Below, in pieces: positions 35,864-45,148 of a DNA stretch of 64,000 nucleotides (positions within the stretch are counted from its first letter, which is position 1; each line of letters begins with the position of its first letter). The DNA is from JAPOKJ01 sp031421635. Lineage in GTDB: Bacteria; Pseudomonadota; Gammaproteobacteria; Burkholderiales; Burkholderiaceae_E. The notes under the pieces are model-generated. The model had not been told where the DNA came from, ran no database searches, and worked only from the letters and a program-made list of their open reading frames with translations. A program made the translations under genes and the position numbers. The stretch lies in the NCBI GenBank assembly GCA_031421635.1, contig JANOPA010000066.1, positions 62,001-126,000 of the forward strand, in the 5' to 3' direction.

Positions 35864-36537
35864 AACCCCTCGCGAGCGCACCCAACCTTGCCGACCAAGT
35901 GCGAGATGCGATCTTGAGTGAGATTGCCTCCGGCCAGATGCTGCCCGGTGACCGGATCATTCAAGAAAAAATTGCGCAAGCTCTAGGGGTATCACGTCAG
36001 CCTGTTCAACAGGCCCTAAATTTGTTGCACAACCAAGGCGTTCTGCAAGAGGCGCCTGGACGCGGCCTGATTGTCACCGTACTCGACCCTGAGCATGTGC
36101 TGCACATGTATGACTTGCGGGCCGCTATTGAGGGCCTGGCGTGTCGGCGCGCGGCCGAGAATAAGGCCGAAAACAATGCGGAAAAGCTTGGCCTCGCGCT
36201 GATCGAAACCGGCCGTAGGGCGGTTGCAAGCGGGTCGGTTGCGAAAATGATTACGGCTGACATGAAGTTCCATGAACTTCTCTATACGCTGTCCGGCAAT
36301 CCCTTAGTCGCTCCCGCATTGTCCACCCACCTGACCTATACCCAACGGGTGATGGGCGAAGTGTTACTGCGCGACGAGAAACCACGCGATATTTGGAATC
36401 AACACGCCAAGATTCTTGAGGCGATTGTCAAAGGCGATGGCGAACGCGCTGAAATGCTGGTGCGAACCCACATCACTCAGGCGGCCACGTTCATGGTGGC
36501 TCGCCTGCGTTCCGGTGCCGGCGCGACCCAAAAATAA
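35860..36537 (+). CDS. GntR-family transcriptional regulator (FCD domain)
   Basis: This is a 225-residue repressor-type regulator. The N-terminal winged helix reads LADQVRDAILSEIASGQMLPGDRI and IAQALGVSRQPVQQALNLLHNQGVL (residues 11-60). The FCD ligand-binding domain follows from about 80, with MYDLRAAIEGLACRRAAE, DMKFHELLYTLSGNPLV and WNQHAKILEAIVKGDGERAE. The Asp and His residues there usually hold a metal. ATG 35860 overlaps the synthetase stop by four bases. It likely controls the divergent promoter at 34117-34303 in response to an acid or CoA-linked metabolite. Confidence 0.9.
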   Translation: MKPLASAPNLADQVRDAILSEIASGQMLPGDRIIQEKIAQALGVSRQPVQQALNLLHNQGVLQEAPGRGLIVTVLDPEHVLHMYDLRAAIEGLACRRAAENKAENNAEKLGLALIETGRRAVASGSVAKMITADMKFHELLYTLSGNPLVAPALSTHLTYTQRVMGEVLLRDEKPRDIWNQHAKILEAIVKGDGERAEMLVRTHITQAATFMVARLRSGAGATQK

Positions 36538-36637
36538 ATGACGCTGGGCACTACAACTTAAGGACTATTGAAAACGCTCGAAGGGAAGTCTATCTTCCTA
36601 CCAGAGATTGCCGACCAATTCATTTTCAGAGGCCAAT

Positions 36638-37600
36638 ATGGCGCATTTCTACTGTTTTCCAAACGAGTCAGGTGGATGGAATAAAAGTAACAATGAACTT
36701 GTGATTCCGCTCAATAGCTCGATCAAAATGTATCTTGTGGCAGGGCATGGACTCAGTGTTGAAACTGACAGTGACATCATCAAAGTCGATGCGGGTCAGG
36801 ACGATGACAAAGCTGCACACAAAAGGGCGGGGCTAAGTTCTTGGGAGCAATCGCAAGATATTCGCCAAATCACGATCAAGGCTAATGGTTCGTGGGGTTC
36901 GTGCAAATTGCGCGCCAAAACCGGCGCTGGCGCTGATTGGGTTGCGCCGGTAACGGTCTATGTTGTAAGAGATGCCTACGGACGAAGGGTGGGTACCAAT
37001 GGCGATGTTGAAGATCACATGCGCCGTGAGTTGAGCAAGCTTAGCCTTCGAGAAGCCGCAATTCGAGTAGCCCGTGATCAGCTAGCGAGTCGAGTTCGGA
37101 CCAATGAACAGGGCCAGTCCTTGTACAACTTACCGAAAGGCTATGGGGGCTTGTGGTGCGGGGCATTCGCGTTCTGGTGTTGGGATCAGGCTGCTAAGGC
37201 AAAAGGAGTCAACAATCCGTTTGGAAACTCTTGTGAGGCTTTACTCTCGCCCCAAAAGGCGATCAATTGGGGTATGCGTGAAGACACTCCTAGCCAGCTC
37301 CTGCAGTATGCGGGATTCAATCCGATGACCATGAAGGCGCAGCAAGAGCTACGAGAGAACGGTTACCAAGGGAGTTTTGTTTCGCCGGGCGATATCGCGC
37401 TCTGGAGAATTAACAACGCCGCAGGTTTTAAACACGTTTCGATGGTTGCCTCCGTCAGTGGAAGCCAATTCACCGATTTGAACGGAAATGCATACGACGC
37501 GGGCTCGGGATCCGCCCTAGCCGAGCTTGATCATGATGATATGAGGAAAAAGCTACCGGATGGATCCTATAAATGCTTCTTTCTACACATTACAGTTTGA
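36638..37600 (+). CDS. Orphan CHAP/NlpC-like amidase with N-terminal beta domain
   Basis: This is a 320-residue protein without a signal peptide. Residues 15-112 look like a beta-sandwich (alternating strands VIPLNSSIKMYLVAGHG, ITIKANGSWGSCKLRA, APVTVYVV). The C-terminal half resembles CHAP/NlpC cysteine peptidases: Cys174 in GLWCGAFAFWCWDQ, His266 in GFKHVSMVASVSG, and polar residues in FTDLNGNAYD (279-286). Such domains cleave peptidoglycan peptides or amides. The start is ATG 36638, with AGAGG just upstream. No holin, phage or secretion gene is near. It may be an effector delivered by an apparatus elsewhere or an atypical amidase. The call rests on motif order only. Confidence 0.65.
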   Translation: MAHFYCFPNESGGWNKSNNELVIPLNSSIKMYLVAGHGLSVETDSDIIKVDAGQDDDKAAHKRAGLSSWEQSQDIRQITIKANGSWGSCKLRAKTGAGADWVAPVTVYVVRDAYGRRVGTNGDVEDHMRRELSKLSLREAAIRVARDQLASRVRTNEQGQSLYNLPKGYGGLWCGAFAFWCWDQAAKAKGVNNPFGNSCEALLSPQKAINWGMREDTPSQLLQYAGFNPMTMKAQQELRENGYQGSFVSPGDIALWRINNAAGFKHVSMVASVSGSQFTDLNGNAYDAGSGSALAELDHDDMRKKLPDGSYKCFFLHITV

Positions 37601-37608
37601 GCTTGAGG

Positions 37609-39492
37609 TCAGAGTACAAATGTTGAGATTGCGGGAATGAACGCAATCGCCAATAGCCCTACGATCAAGGCGACGATATAGGGCCAAATCGCGCCCATCG
37701 CCTCATCCGGCGAGACGTTACCAATACGGCAGGCAACATAAAAGCCGACGCCAATCGGTGGCATCATCAGACCAATGTTCATGGCCGTGACCACGACCAT
37801 TGCATAATGAACATCATTGATGCCAAGCTTTTTCGCGATGGGAAACATCAAGGGCGCGAGGAGCAGGATCGCTGGCAAGCCTTCGAGAAGGCAACCGAGA
37901 ATCAAAAACACGACCATCGTAACGGCCATGAAGCCAATCCACCCACCGGGGAGATTCGTCATGAAGGTGGCTAGCTGCTGTGCGACTCCCGACTGTGCAA
38001 TCACCCAAGCCATACTAAGTGCGCATCCGAGGATGATCAAAATCGCACCGGTGAGTGCGGCGGTCTCCACGAGCATGTTGTAGATTTTCCGAAAGCCCAG
38101 GCCCCCGTAGAGCACCTGGCCGGCCACCATCGCGTACAGCACGGCGAGGGTGGACACCTCGGTTGCTGTGGCGACTCCACCACCCACTGCGCCACGTATC
38201 AAGAAAGGTAGGAGCAGGGCCGGTGCGGCCACCACGAAGGTACGCCACATCAAGCTGAACGGTGCGTGCTTGGCGTCGTTGACGTTTTCGTGGCGTGCCT
38301 TCCAGCGCGCCAGGGCCGCGAGCGCCACGAGTAAGACCATGGCCACCACCACGCCGCTATTAAAGAGGCCAGCGATCGAAACGCCCGCGACTGATCCTAA
38401 AACGATCAGCACAATGCTTGGCGGTACCGTGTCGGCCATGGCCGCGCCGGTGGCGAGAAGCGCAATCATTTCGCGTGGTTTGTTGCCACGACGCTTCATC
38501 TCCGGGAAAAGTGCAGGAGCTACTGTCGCCATGTCAGAGACCTTTGAACCGGAGATGCCCGACACTATAAACAGCGAGCCCAACAGTACGTACGACATGC
38601 CGGCCTTGACGTGGCCGATCAGGGAGGCCAGAAAATCAATAATCGCCTTACCCATCCCGGTTGCATCCAACACACATCCCAAGAGCACGAAGATAGGGAC
38701 CGAGACCAGCACGAGGCTGGACATGCCCTCGTCCATGCGGTTGATAATGACCTCCACTGGAATGGTTGTGCTAAAGGCGATGAAACTAAGTGTGCCGATG
38801 CCAAAGCAAAACGCGATAGGCACACCGGTTACCAAGCACACGGCAACGAAGCCAACGAGGAAGATCGGGATATTGAAATTTCCGATGGTCTGTAAGGCTG
38901 GTGATAGAAACCAACAGAGTCCACCAATCATGGCGATCAGGATGGTCGCAAAGGCGAGGTCACGCTTTTGACCTGTGGCCCAAGCATAGCGAAGTGTGAG
39001 CAGCAACATCAAAAGCATGCCGATGCCAATCGCGGACACTCTGAAGCCATTGGGTAAGTCCAAGGCGGGTGTGCGAATCATCCATTCCGATTGCACGTAC
39101 TCCCAGGCAGGGTGTAGCAAAAAAAGCAGGAAGCTTGCGACCACAAGCAAGGCAAAGGTTTGGACAAATCGGCTCAAGGCCGGGGATAGCAATTCCACAA
39201 ATAGATTGAGGCGCAGATGCTCGTTGCGATCAATCGCCAAAACTGAGCCGAGCATCGCGACCCAGAGAAAGGCGATAGAGATAATCTCGTCAATCCAGGT
39301 AATGGGTGCGGAGAACACATAGCGTGAGATTACACCGACTAAAAGAAGTACTACGATCACGACATTGAGAACAGCGCAGATGAATTCGACAGGGCGCAGT
39401 AACTTGGTGCCAGGTCGATTGACGGGAAGTTCATTTGCAACGACGGAAGACGCGCTCGAATAGGATGTGAAAGTATCGGGGGTTCTAGTCAT
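37609..39492 (-). CDS. TRAP transporter fused DctQ-DctM membrane protein
   Basis: This is a 627-residue protein joining the small and large TRAP membrane subunits. Residues 30-185 form the four-helix DctQ part (RYVFSAPITWIDEIISIAFLW). From about 205 the DctM part follows, with VCLVTGVPIAFCFGIGT, SGSKVSDMATVAPALFPEMKRRG and TVPPSIVLIVLGSVAGVSI. Together these give about 16 membrane segments. It drives sodium-coupled uptake with a periplasmic receptor. No DctP gene is adjacent; the orphan receptor at 25607-26641 lacks a membrane partner and may belong here. It converges with the CHAP-like gene, 8 bases apart. Confidence 0.9.
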   Translation of the reverse strand: MTRTPDTFTSYSSASSVVANELPVNRPGTKLLRPVEFICAVLNVVIVVLLLVGVISRYVFSAPITWIDEIISIAFLWVAMLGSVLAIDRNEHLRLNLFVELLSPALSRFVQTFALLVVASFLLFLLHPAWEYVQSEWMIRTPALDLPNGFRVSAIGIGMLLMLLLTLRYAWATGQKRDLAFATILIAMIGGLCWFLSPALQTIGNFNIPIFLVGFVAVCLVTGVPIAFCFGIGTLSFIAFSTTIPVEVIINRMDEGMSSLVLVSVPIFVLLGCVLDATGMGKAIIDFLASLIGHVKAGMSYVLLGSLFIVSGISGSKVSDMATVAPALFPEMKRRGNKPREMIALLATGAAMADTVPPSIVLIVLGSVAGVSIAGLFNSGVVVAMVLLVALAALARWKARHENVNDAKHAPFSLMWRTFVVAAPALLLPFLIRGAVGGGVATATEVSTLAVLYAMVAGQVLYGGLGFRKIYNMLVETAALTGAILIILGCALSMAWVIAQSGVAQQLATFMTNLPGGWIGFMAVTMVVFLILGCLLEGLPAILLLAPLMFPIAKKLGINDVHYAMVVVTAMNIGLMMPPIGVGFYVACRIGNVSPDEAMGAIWPYIVALIVGLLAIAFIPAISTFVL

Positions 39493-39691
39493 GAAAAATG
39501 CTGAGCCATGCTGAAGTGAGCGCAGAGTCCTGCGTCCAGGGAGGGAGCCAATCGAGGCTAGTGTCGTTAGCGAGCTATGTTAGCTTGAAAACCACATCGA
39601 CGCGGGCGCATTCTGATTCCTGGTTTCAGTGCGTTTGGCGAAGGACGCCTGCGGCGAGGGCAGATCTCAATTAGCGGGACTCATGGACGAA

Positions 39692-41374
39692 TCATGCCGC
39701 GTCAGCAAACTTCATATGTCGTCCCGGGGCCGCCTCGAACAGGGCCTTGGTGTAGGCATGCTGAGGGTTACTGAACAACTCGATCGTTAGCCCGTACTCC
39801 ACGATTTCGCCCTTGGACATTACTAGCACTTGATCGCAAATCTGGGCGGCCACGCGTAAATCATGAGTGATAAAGAGAATGGCCAGATTCAGTTTTGCTT
39901 GTAGCTCTTCGATCAGTGTGAGCACTTGGGCTTGCACCGATACGTCGAGCGCCGAAACTGCCTCATCGCAAATTAGTAGCTCCGGGTTCATTGCCAATGC
40001 CCGAGCAATACAAATTCGCTGGCGCTGTCCGCCCGAGAATTGATGGGGATAACGACCTAAGGAATTAGGATCAAGTCGCACTAAGCTCATGAGATCTTTA
40101 GCCTGCTCAAAGGCTTCATCTTTGCTCTTCCCATAGTTCATCGGCCCTTCCACTATCGACTCCCCGACCGTTCGGCGCGGGTTCAAGGAGCGATATGGGT
40201 CTTGGAAGACAATCTGAACTTTTTGCCGCAAGGCTCGCATAGCGCTCACGGAGTGTTGTGCAATCTCTTGGTTAATTAAATAAATCTTGCCTGCGCTAGG
40301 CTCAATCAAACGCGCGATGCAGCGCGCCACCGTCGACTTGCCAGATCCGGATTCGCCAACGATGCCCAGTGTTTGACCCTTACGAATTTCAATGCTCACG
40401 TTTTTGGCGGCATCGACTGTTCGTTTACCGCCAAAGAGAGAATCTGTTTTATAGGATTTACCCAAACCCTCAGTTCTTAGCACCACCGGCGAGGCCGCCA
40501 ACTTGTCTCTAAATTCCGCGGATTGCGCGGGAGGCACTGGACTGGGTACCGCTGCAATCAGCATCTTGGTGTATTCATGCTGCGGGCTTCGCAGCATTTG
40601 CTCCTTGTCGCCGAGTTCCACCAGCTCACCATACTTAAGGACGGCCACACGATCAGCAATATCGGCCACAACGCCGAAGTCGTGGGTAATGAACAGCACG
40701 CCGGTTTGCCGCTCGCTTTGAAGTTCACGAATGAGCTTGAGAATTTGGGCTTGGGTTGTGACATCCAGCGCTGTAGTCGGCTCATCCGCAATTAATAGCA
40801 CCGGTTCGAGAATCAAAGCCATCGCGATCATGATGCGTTGGCGCTGACCTCCTGAGAGCTGATGCGGGTAGGATTCGTACATGCGCTCAGGCTCGGGCAG
40901 ATGCACTTGTTGAATCATCTCAAGCACTTTGTTACGTCTTGTAGTCCGGCCCAAATCGGTGTGCTCGCGGAGCACTTCATCTATTTGATCGCCGCATTTC
41001 ATGACCGGATTTAAGGCCGTCATGGGTTCTTGGAAAATCATGCCGATCTTTACACAGCGTAATTCGCGAAGGCGAGCTTCGCTGGCATGGGTGATGTCCT
41101 CGCCCTGCAAAATAATTTGACCGCTGACAATCGGCAGAGCCTTGGCCAATAAACCCATGGCCGAGAACGCAATCACTGATTTACCGGAGCCGGACTCGCC
41201 TACTAAGCACACGATCTCGCCAGGATGAACCGTAAGCGACACGTTTTGTACAGCGTATTCACGGTCGGCACCTTTGGGTAAACCAATACTCAGCTCACGC
41301 AGCTCGAGCACCGGTGCCGCTGCTGGCGTGGCGGATTCACTGGTCGTCAATTTGCTTGTCACGACCCTCTCCAC
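39692..41374 (-). CDS. Peptide/nickel-type ABC transporter, fused two-domain ATPase
   Basis: This is a 560-residue fusion of the DppD and DppF ATPases. Domain 1 has Walker A GESGSGKSV and signature LSGGQRQRIMIAMAL. Domain 2 has GESGSGKSTVARC and FSGGQRQRICIARAL. Each has the Walker B/LTALDVT-like block (DEPTTALDVTTQAQ and DEAVSALDVSVQAQ). The frame begins at GTG 41374, overlapping the upstream permease stop. GTG 41362, preceded by GGAGAGG, is an equally plausible start. It powers import of peptides or other substrates bound by the receptor at 43297-44901. Confidence 0.9.
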   Translation of the reverse strand: MERVVTSKLTTSESATPAAAPVLELRELSIGLPKGADREYAVQNVSLTVHPGEIVCLVGESGSGKSVIAFSAMGLLAKALPIVSGQIILQGEDITHASEARLRELRCVKIGMIFQEPMTALNPVMKCGDQIDEVLREHTDLGRTTRRNKVLEMIQQVHLPEPERMYESYPHQLSGGQRQRIMIAMALILEPVLLIADEPTTALDVTTQAQILKLIRELQSERQTGVLFITHDFGVVADIADRVAVLKYGELVELGDKEQMLRSPQHEYTKMLIAAVPSPVPPAQSAEFRDKLAASPVVLRTEGLGKSYKTDSLFGGKRTVDAAKNVSIEIRKGQTLGIVGESGSGKSTVARCIARLIEPSAGKIYLINQEIAQHSVSAMRALRQKVQIVFQDPYRSLNPRRTVGESIVEGPMNYGKSKDEAFEQAKDLMSLVRLDPNSLGRYPHQFSGGQRQRICIARALAMNPELLICDEAVSALDVSVQAQVLTLIEELQAKLNLAILFITHDLRVAAQICDQVLVMSKGEIVEYGLTIELFSNPQHAYTKALFEAAPGRHMKFADAA

Positions 41375-42258
41375 TATAGCTTTTTGGACATGCGTGGATC
41401 AATGGTGTCACGCAGGCCGTCGCCCAGCATATTGATACCAAGAACGGTGAGTGCAAGAAAAATTCCGGGGTACAAAATATTGTGAGGGAAGAGCTGAAAA
41501 CTTGATCGCCCTTCGGCCATGATGTTGCCCCAAGTTGGGATCTCTGGCGGAATGCCTACACCTAAAAAGCTCAGAATCGCTTCCACTAGAATGGCCGAGC
41601 CACAAATGAAAGTGGCCTGAACGATGAGTGGTGCAATCGTATTGGGCAAGACATGGCGCCAAAGAATTTTCGCGGTGGGAGTGCCTACCGAGATCGCGGC
41701 CTCCACATAAGGCTCTTCGCGAATTGAAAGCACAATTGAGCGCACCAGGCGCACGACACGTGGAATCTCCGGGATGGCCACCGCCGCGATCACGGTCCCT
41801 AATGAGGCACCGGAAAGCGAAACCAAGGCGATCGCCAAAAGAATCGCAGGAATAGCCATCAAGCCATCCATCACGCGCATCACAATGCTATCGATGCGTC
41901 TGAAATACCCGGAAACAAGGCCGATCAGAAGGCCTAAGGAAATACTGAGCACCGCGACGGACAAGCCGACAATCAGAGAGACGCGGGCACCAAACACGAC
42001 CCGGCTATAGACGTCCCTTCCCAGGCTATCGGTGCCCATGTGAACAGTCTTGGTGATTTTCTTGCCGTCGTCATCGCGCTCAGTGACCTCGTATCCTGGC
42101 AGCTTGTTACGATTGCTGGGATTAATGGCACTCGGGTCACTCGCAGTTAGCAAGGGTGCGCACACCCCCATCAAGGCAATTACGAAGACCAAAAGAAACC
42201 CGATCCAAACACTCGGGGACTTCAATAGTTTTTGCCATAAAGCGCGACCATCTTGCAT
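41374..42258 (-). CDS. Peptide-type ABC transporter permease (DppC-like)
   Basis: This is a 294-residue inner-membrane permease. The N-terminal OppC_N region (LLKSPSVWIGFLLVFVIALMG) precedes the permease core. The conserved coupling loop reads YVEAAISVGTPTAKILWRHVLPN, followed by AILVEAILSFLGVGIPPEIPTWG. DppC proteins show this layout. A charged loop near residues 55-75 (VTERDDDGKKITKTVHMGTD) is typical of the periplasmic insertion. It lies between the DppB-like gene and the fused ATPase in one leftward operon. Confidence 0.9.
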   Translation of the reverse strand: MQDGRALWQKLLKSPSVWIGFLLVFVIALMGVCAPLLTASDPSAINPSNRNKLPGYEVTERDDDGKKITKTVHMGTDSLGRDVYSRVVFGARVSLIVGLSVAVLSISLGLLIGLVSGYFRRIDSIVMRVMDGLMAIPAILLAIALVSLSGASLGTVIAAVAIPEIPRVVRLVRSIVLSIREEPYVEAAISVGTPTAKILWRHVLPNTIAPLIVQATFICGSAILVEAILSFLGVGIPPEIPTWGNIMAEGRSSFQLFPHNILYPGIFLALTVLGINMLGDGLRDTIDPRMSKKL

Positions 42259-42331
42259 CAGTGGGTATCCGCCGGATAGGTCCGCACGGCGTCACTTTTT
42301 GCTGAGTTGTACTTCTTACTACGGGCAAGCA

Positions 42332-43273
42332 TCAATAACGAATCCTAGGGTCCAAGACAGTATAGGCAAGGTCAATCAATAAGTTGATGACCACGTAAGC
42401 CAGAGAGAACAGCATGATGACGGCTTGCACAGTCGGGTAGTCTCGCGCCAACACCGCATCTACGGTAAGCCGACCCAAACCAGGAATATTAAAAACGCTC
42501 TCGGTCACCACGACCCCCCCAATCAACGAGGCGATGCCGATGCCGATAATGGTCACAATCGGCACCGCCGCATTGCGTAGCGCATGCCCTACCACCACTT
42601 TCCATTGGGCCAAGCCCTTGGCGCGCGCCGTACGCACGTAGTCTTCGTTGAGTACCTCCAACACGCTGGTACGAGTCATGCGGGCTATCAGGGCGATGAA
42701 AATAATAGCAAGCGTGCAAGCGGGCAAGATCAGGTGATACAGAAATGGCCCGAACCCCTCCGTGAGCGGCTTATAGCCTTGCACCGGGAACCAATCTAGC
42801 TTCATGGAGAAGAAGAAGATAAGTAAATAGCCGATCACAAAGGCAGGCACTGAAAAGCCCAGCACTGACAACCCCATGACAGCGCGATCAAGCCAAGAGC
42901 CTTGCTTCCAAGCCGCCAACGTCCCCAGGGGAACAGCGATGAAGGTGGCAATGATGATGGTGAGCGTGGTCAGGGCAAGCGTGGGCCCTACCCGATCCGA
43001 GATCATCGAAGCGACCGTTTTTTTGTAGAAAAAAGATTCGCCGAAATCGCCACGGGCCATGTTGCCGGCCCAAATGAAAAACTGGGTGATTAAAGGTTTA
43101 CTCAGCCCGAGTTTTTCGCGAATGTCTGCAATTTCTGAAGCGGTCGCGGCGTTGCCGGCGATGACTGCTGCGGGGTCACCCGGGGTGAGTCGCAGCATCA
43201 AAAAAATCAACACCGCCACAATCAAAATCACAGGGATTGTGGCGAGAAGTCGACGACCAATGTAGGCCCACAT
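42332..43273 (-). CDS. Peptide-type ABC transporter permease (DppB-like)
   Basis: This is a 313-residue permease beginning MWAYIGRRLLATIPVILIVAVLIFLMLRLTPGDPA, the classic DppB N-terminus. ATG 43273 is therefore chosen; the longer frame to 43318 would overlap the receptor gene. The coupling loop is YVRTARAKGLAQWKVVVGHALRNA. The C-terminal segment NIPGLGRLTVDAVLARDYP is also characteristic. It forms the channel with the DppC-like protein. A 73-base gap to that next gene shows only weak dyads. Confidence 0.91.
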   Translation of the reverse strand: MWAYIGRRLLATIPVILIVAVLIFLMLRLTPGDPAAVIAGNAATASEIADIREKLGLSKPLITQFFIWAGNMARGDFGESFFYKKTVASMISDRVGPTLALTTLTIIIATFIAVPLGTLAAWKQGSWLDRAVMGLSVLGFSVPAFVIGYLLIFFFSMKLDWFPVQGYKPLTEGFGPFLYHLILPACTLAIIFIALIARMTRTSVLEVLNEDYVRTARAKGLAQWKVVVGHALRNAAVPIVTIIGIGIASLIGGVVVTESVFNIPGLGRLTVDAVLARDYPTVQAVIMLFSLAYVVINLLIDLAYTVLDPRIRY

Positions 43274-43296
43274 CGCGAACGATCTTGAGTCGCGAA

Positions 43297-44901
43297 TTAC
43301 TTCTTGGTCACGCCCCAAAAAGCTGTAACAGGAGCCACGGGCACACCATCGATACCTTTACGCATGGCCATTGGGGCGTACCACTGGCCTAGGTGCACAT
43401 GGGTTGGGTATTCCAAATAACGCATTTGCACGGCTTCGGCAATGGCTTTTTGTTTGCCGGGATCGGTCATGCGAGCGAACTGGTCACGTAGCAACTCAAT
43501 GCGCTCATCACAAGGCCAACCAAACAAAGCTTTGTCACAGGAGGAGTTCAAGAATGCCGTGCTGACCGGGTTCATTACGTCGGCGGCTACCCACGAGGTT
43601 AAGAAAGCATGCCAGCCACCGGCGGTGGGCGGGTCTTTCTTGGCGCGGCGCGCAACCACTGAACCCCAATCCATTGATTGCATGTCGACTTTAAAACCCG
43701 CTTTTTCCATCAAGGACTTCGCCACCGGTGCCAGGTTGGTCAGTACAGCCAGGTCGGTCGAGTGTAGAAGCACAATCGGAGTGCCATCGTACTTCGCCTC
43801 TGCAAGCAACTCGCGAGCCTTCTTCATATTGGACTCGAGCTTGTCTTCCATACCGCGATCGCTTGCCAAGGGCGTGCCACAAATAAACAGGGCCTTACAC
43901 TGCTTGTAATACTTGGCATCACCCACCACAGCCTTTAGAAAATCTTCCTGATTAAACGCATAGAACAGCGCTTGGCGAATTTTCGGATTGTCGAAAGGCT
44001 TGGCGGTCGTATTGAAGCGAAATACGAACTGATTGCCAAGGGGGTTGGCATCTAAAAACTTTACATCCGCGCTCTTGGCCATCACGGGCAGCAGGTCGTG
44101 CGAGGGAATCTCGACAATATCCACTTCGCCTTTAATCAAGGCGTTGGTGGCCGTTTGCTGATCACTGATGACCTTCCATTCGACCCGATCAACCTTGACC
44201 ACTTTGCCGCCGGACATCCCGGAAACTGGTTCGCTACGAGGCTTGTACTTGTCGAACTTCACGTACACAGCCTTGTCGCCCGGCTTCCATTCGTCGGTTT
44301 TGAAGACGAAGGGCCCCGAGCCAATATATTCCTTGATTTGCTCATTTGGCGATGTCGCAGCAATACGAGCGGGCATGATGAAGGGCACGGCCGAGGAGGG
44401 CTTGCCTAGCGCAAGTAACATCAACCCAGTGGGCGCATTCAACTTAAGCTCAAAGGTCTTGGCATTGACTGCCTTAGCTTCGACGACGAAACTCCAAAGC
44501 TTTTGTCCTAGCGCGTCGCGTGCTGCCCAACGCTTGAGCGACGCGATCACGTCCTCCGAAGTGACGGGCTTGCCGTCATGAAACAGTAGGCCGTCACGCA
44601 AAGTGAAGGACCAGAGTAACTCATCCTTGGAGACGGTCCACTTGTCGACCATCTGGGGCTTGTATTCACCCTTGGCATCCATCGCAAACAAGGTGTCATA
44701 AATCATGTAACCGTGATTACGGGTGATGTAAGCCGTGGTCCAGATGGGATCGACGATCTTGAGGTCGGCATGCATCACGACGGTCAGGGTTTTTTGCGCC
44801 TGAGCGGCTTGGGGTAAGGCCTGCAGGCCGACGGCGGTGGCGGCAATCGCAAGCGAAGCCAACAGACGCTTATTCAGCATTTTGACAAGAGAAATTCTCA
44901 T
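43297..44901 (-). CDS. Peptide-type ABC transporter solute receptor (SBP family 5)
   Basis: This is a 534-residue periplasmic receptor with a signal peptide ending near residue 36 (QAAQAQKTL). Family 5 motifs are LTVVMHADLKIVDPIWTTAYI, LRDGLLFHDGKPVTSEDVIASLKRW, YIGSGPFVF and NPKIRQALFYAFNQEDFLKAV. Cys-rich loops near 330 (KQCKALFICGTPL) and 480 (SSCDKALFGWPCDERI) suggest disulfides. These loops are common in members that bind non-peptide ligands. It starts at ATG 44901, behind AAAGGAGA. The ligand could be a peptide, opine or other small compound. Confidence 0.9.
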   Translation of the reverse strand: MRISLVKMLNKRLLASLAIAATAVGLQALPQAAQAQKTLTVVMHADLKIVDPIWTTAYITRNHGYMIYDTLFAMDAKGEYKPQMVDKWTVSKDELLWSFTLRDGLLFHDGKPVTSEDVIASLKRWAARDALGQKLWSFVVEAKAVNAKTFELKLNAPTGLMLLALGKPSSAVPFIMPARIAATSPNEQIKEYIGSGPFVFKTDEWKPGDKAVYVKFDKYKPRSEPVSGMSGGKVVKVDRVEWKVISDQQTATNALIKGEVDIVEIPSHDLLPVMAKSADVKFLDANPLGNQFVFRFNTTAKPFDNPKIRQALFYAFNQEDFLKAVVGDAKYYKQCKALFICGTPLASDRGMEDKLESNMKKARELLAEAKYDGTPIVLLHSTDLAVLTNLAPVAKSLMEKAGFKVDMQSMDWGSVVARRAKKDPPTAGGWHAFLTSWVAADVMNPVSTAFLNSSCDKALFGWPCDERIELLRDQFARMTDPGKQKAIAEAVQMRYLEYPTHVHLGQWYAPMAMRKGIDGVPVAPVTAFWGVTKK

Positions 44902-45148
44902 TCGGGGTCTCCTTTATTTCGACGCGACAGTTTGGCACCCTGTCTTCAAGCTGTTACTTTAGCAGTAAATGACCTGTTCAATTTCTTCCATTAAGCGGGC
45001 AGGACGGATCCAATGGGCATGCCGAACTCACTGAAGATGGGTGCAGTGCACCACGACAACTCCCGTTGCCCTAAAATTGCGGTCTTCGGTTGCAAGCATT
45101 CTCTATGCAAGTTCTATTCCAACTTTTTCGAGCAAGAAGGCGTTACAA

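Noticed and set aside
36638..37600. Phage endolysin or type VI effector label for the CHAP-like protein
   Set aside because: No phage, holin, VgrG, PAAR or immunity gene is nearby, so the specific label is not supported.
38150..38971. Plus-strand open frame of 273 codons opposite the fused TRAP gene
   Set aside because: Its composition is that of an antisense shadow of a membrane protein (Thr, Pro and Met rich), with no motifs.
44930..44948. Sigma-54-like element (TGGCAC then TT)
   Set aside because: The second element lacks the required GC at the right spacing.
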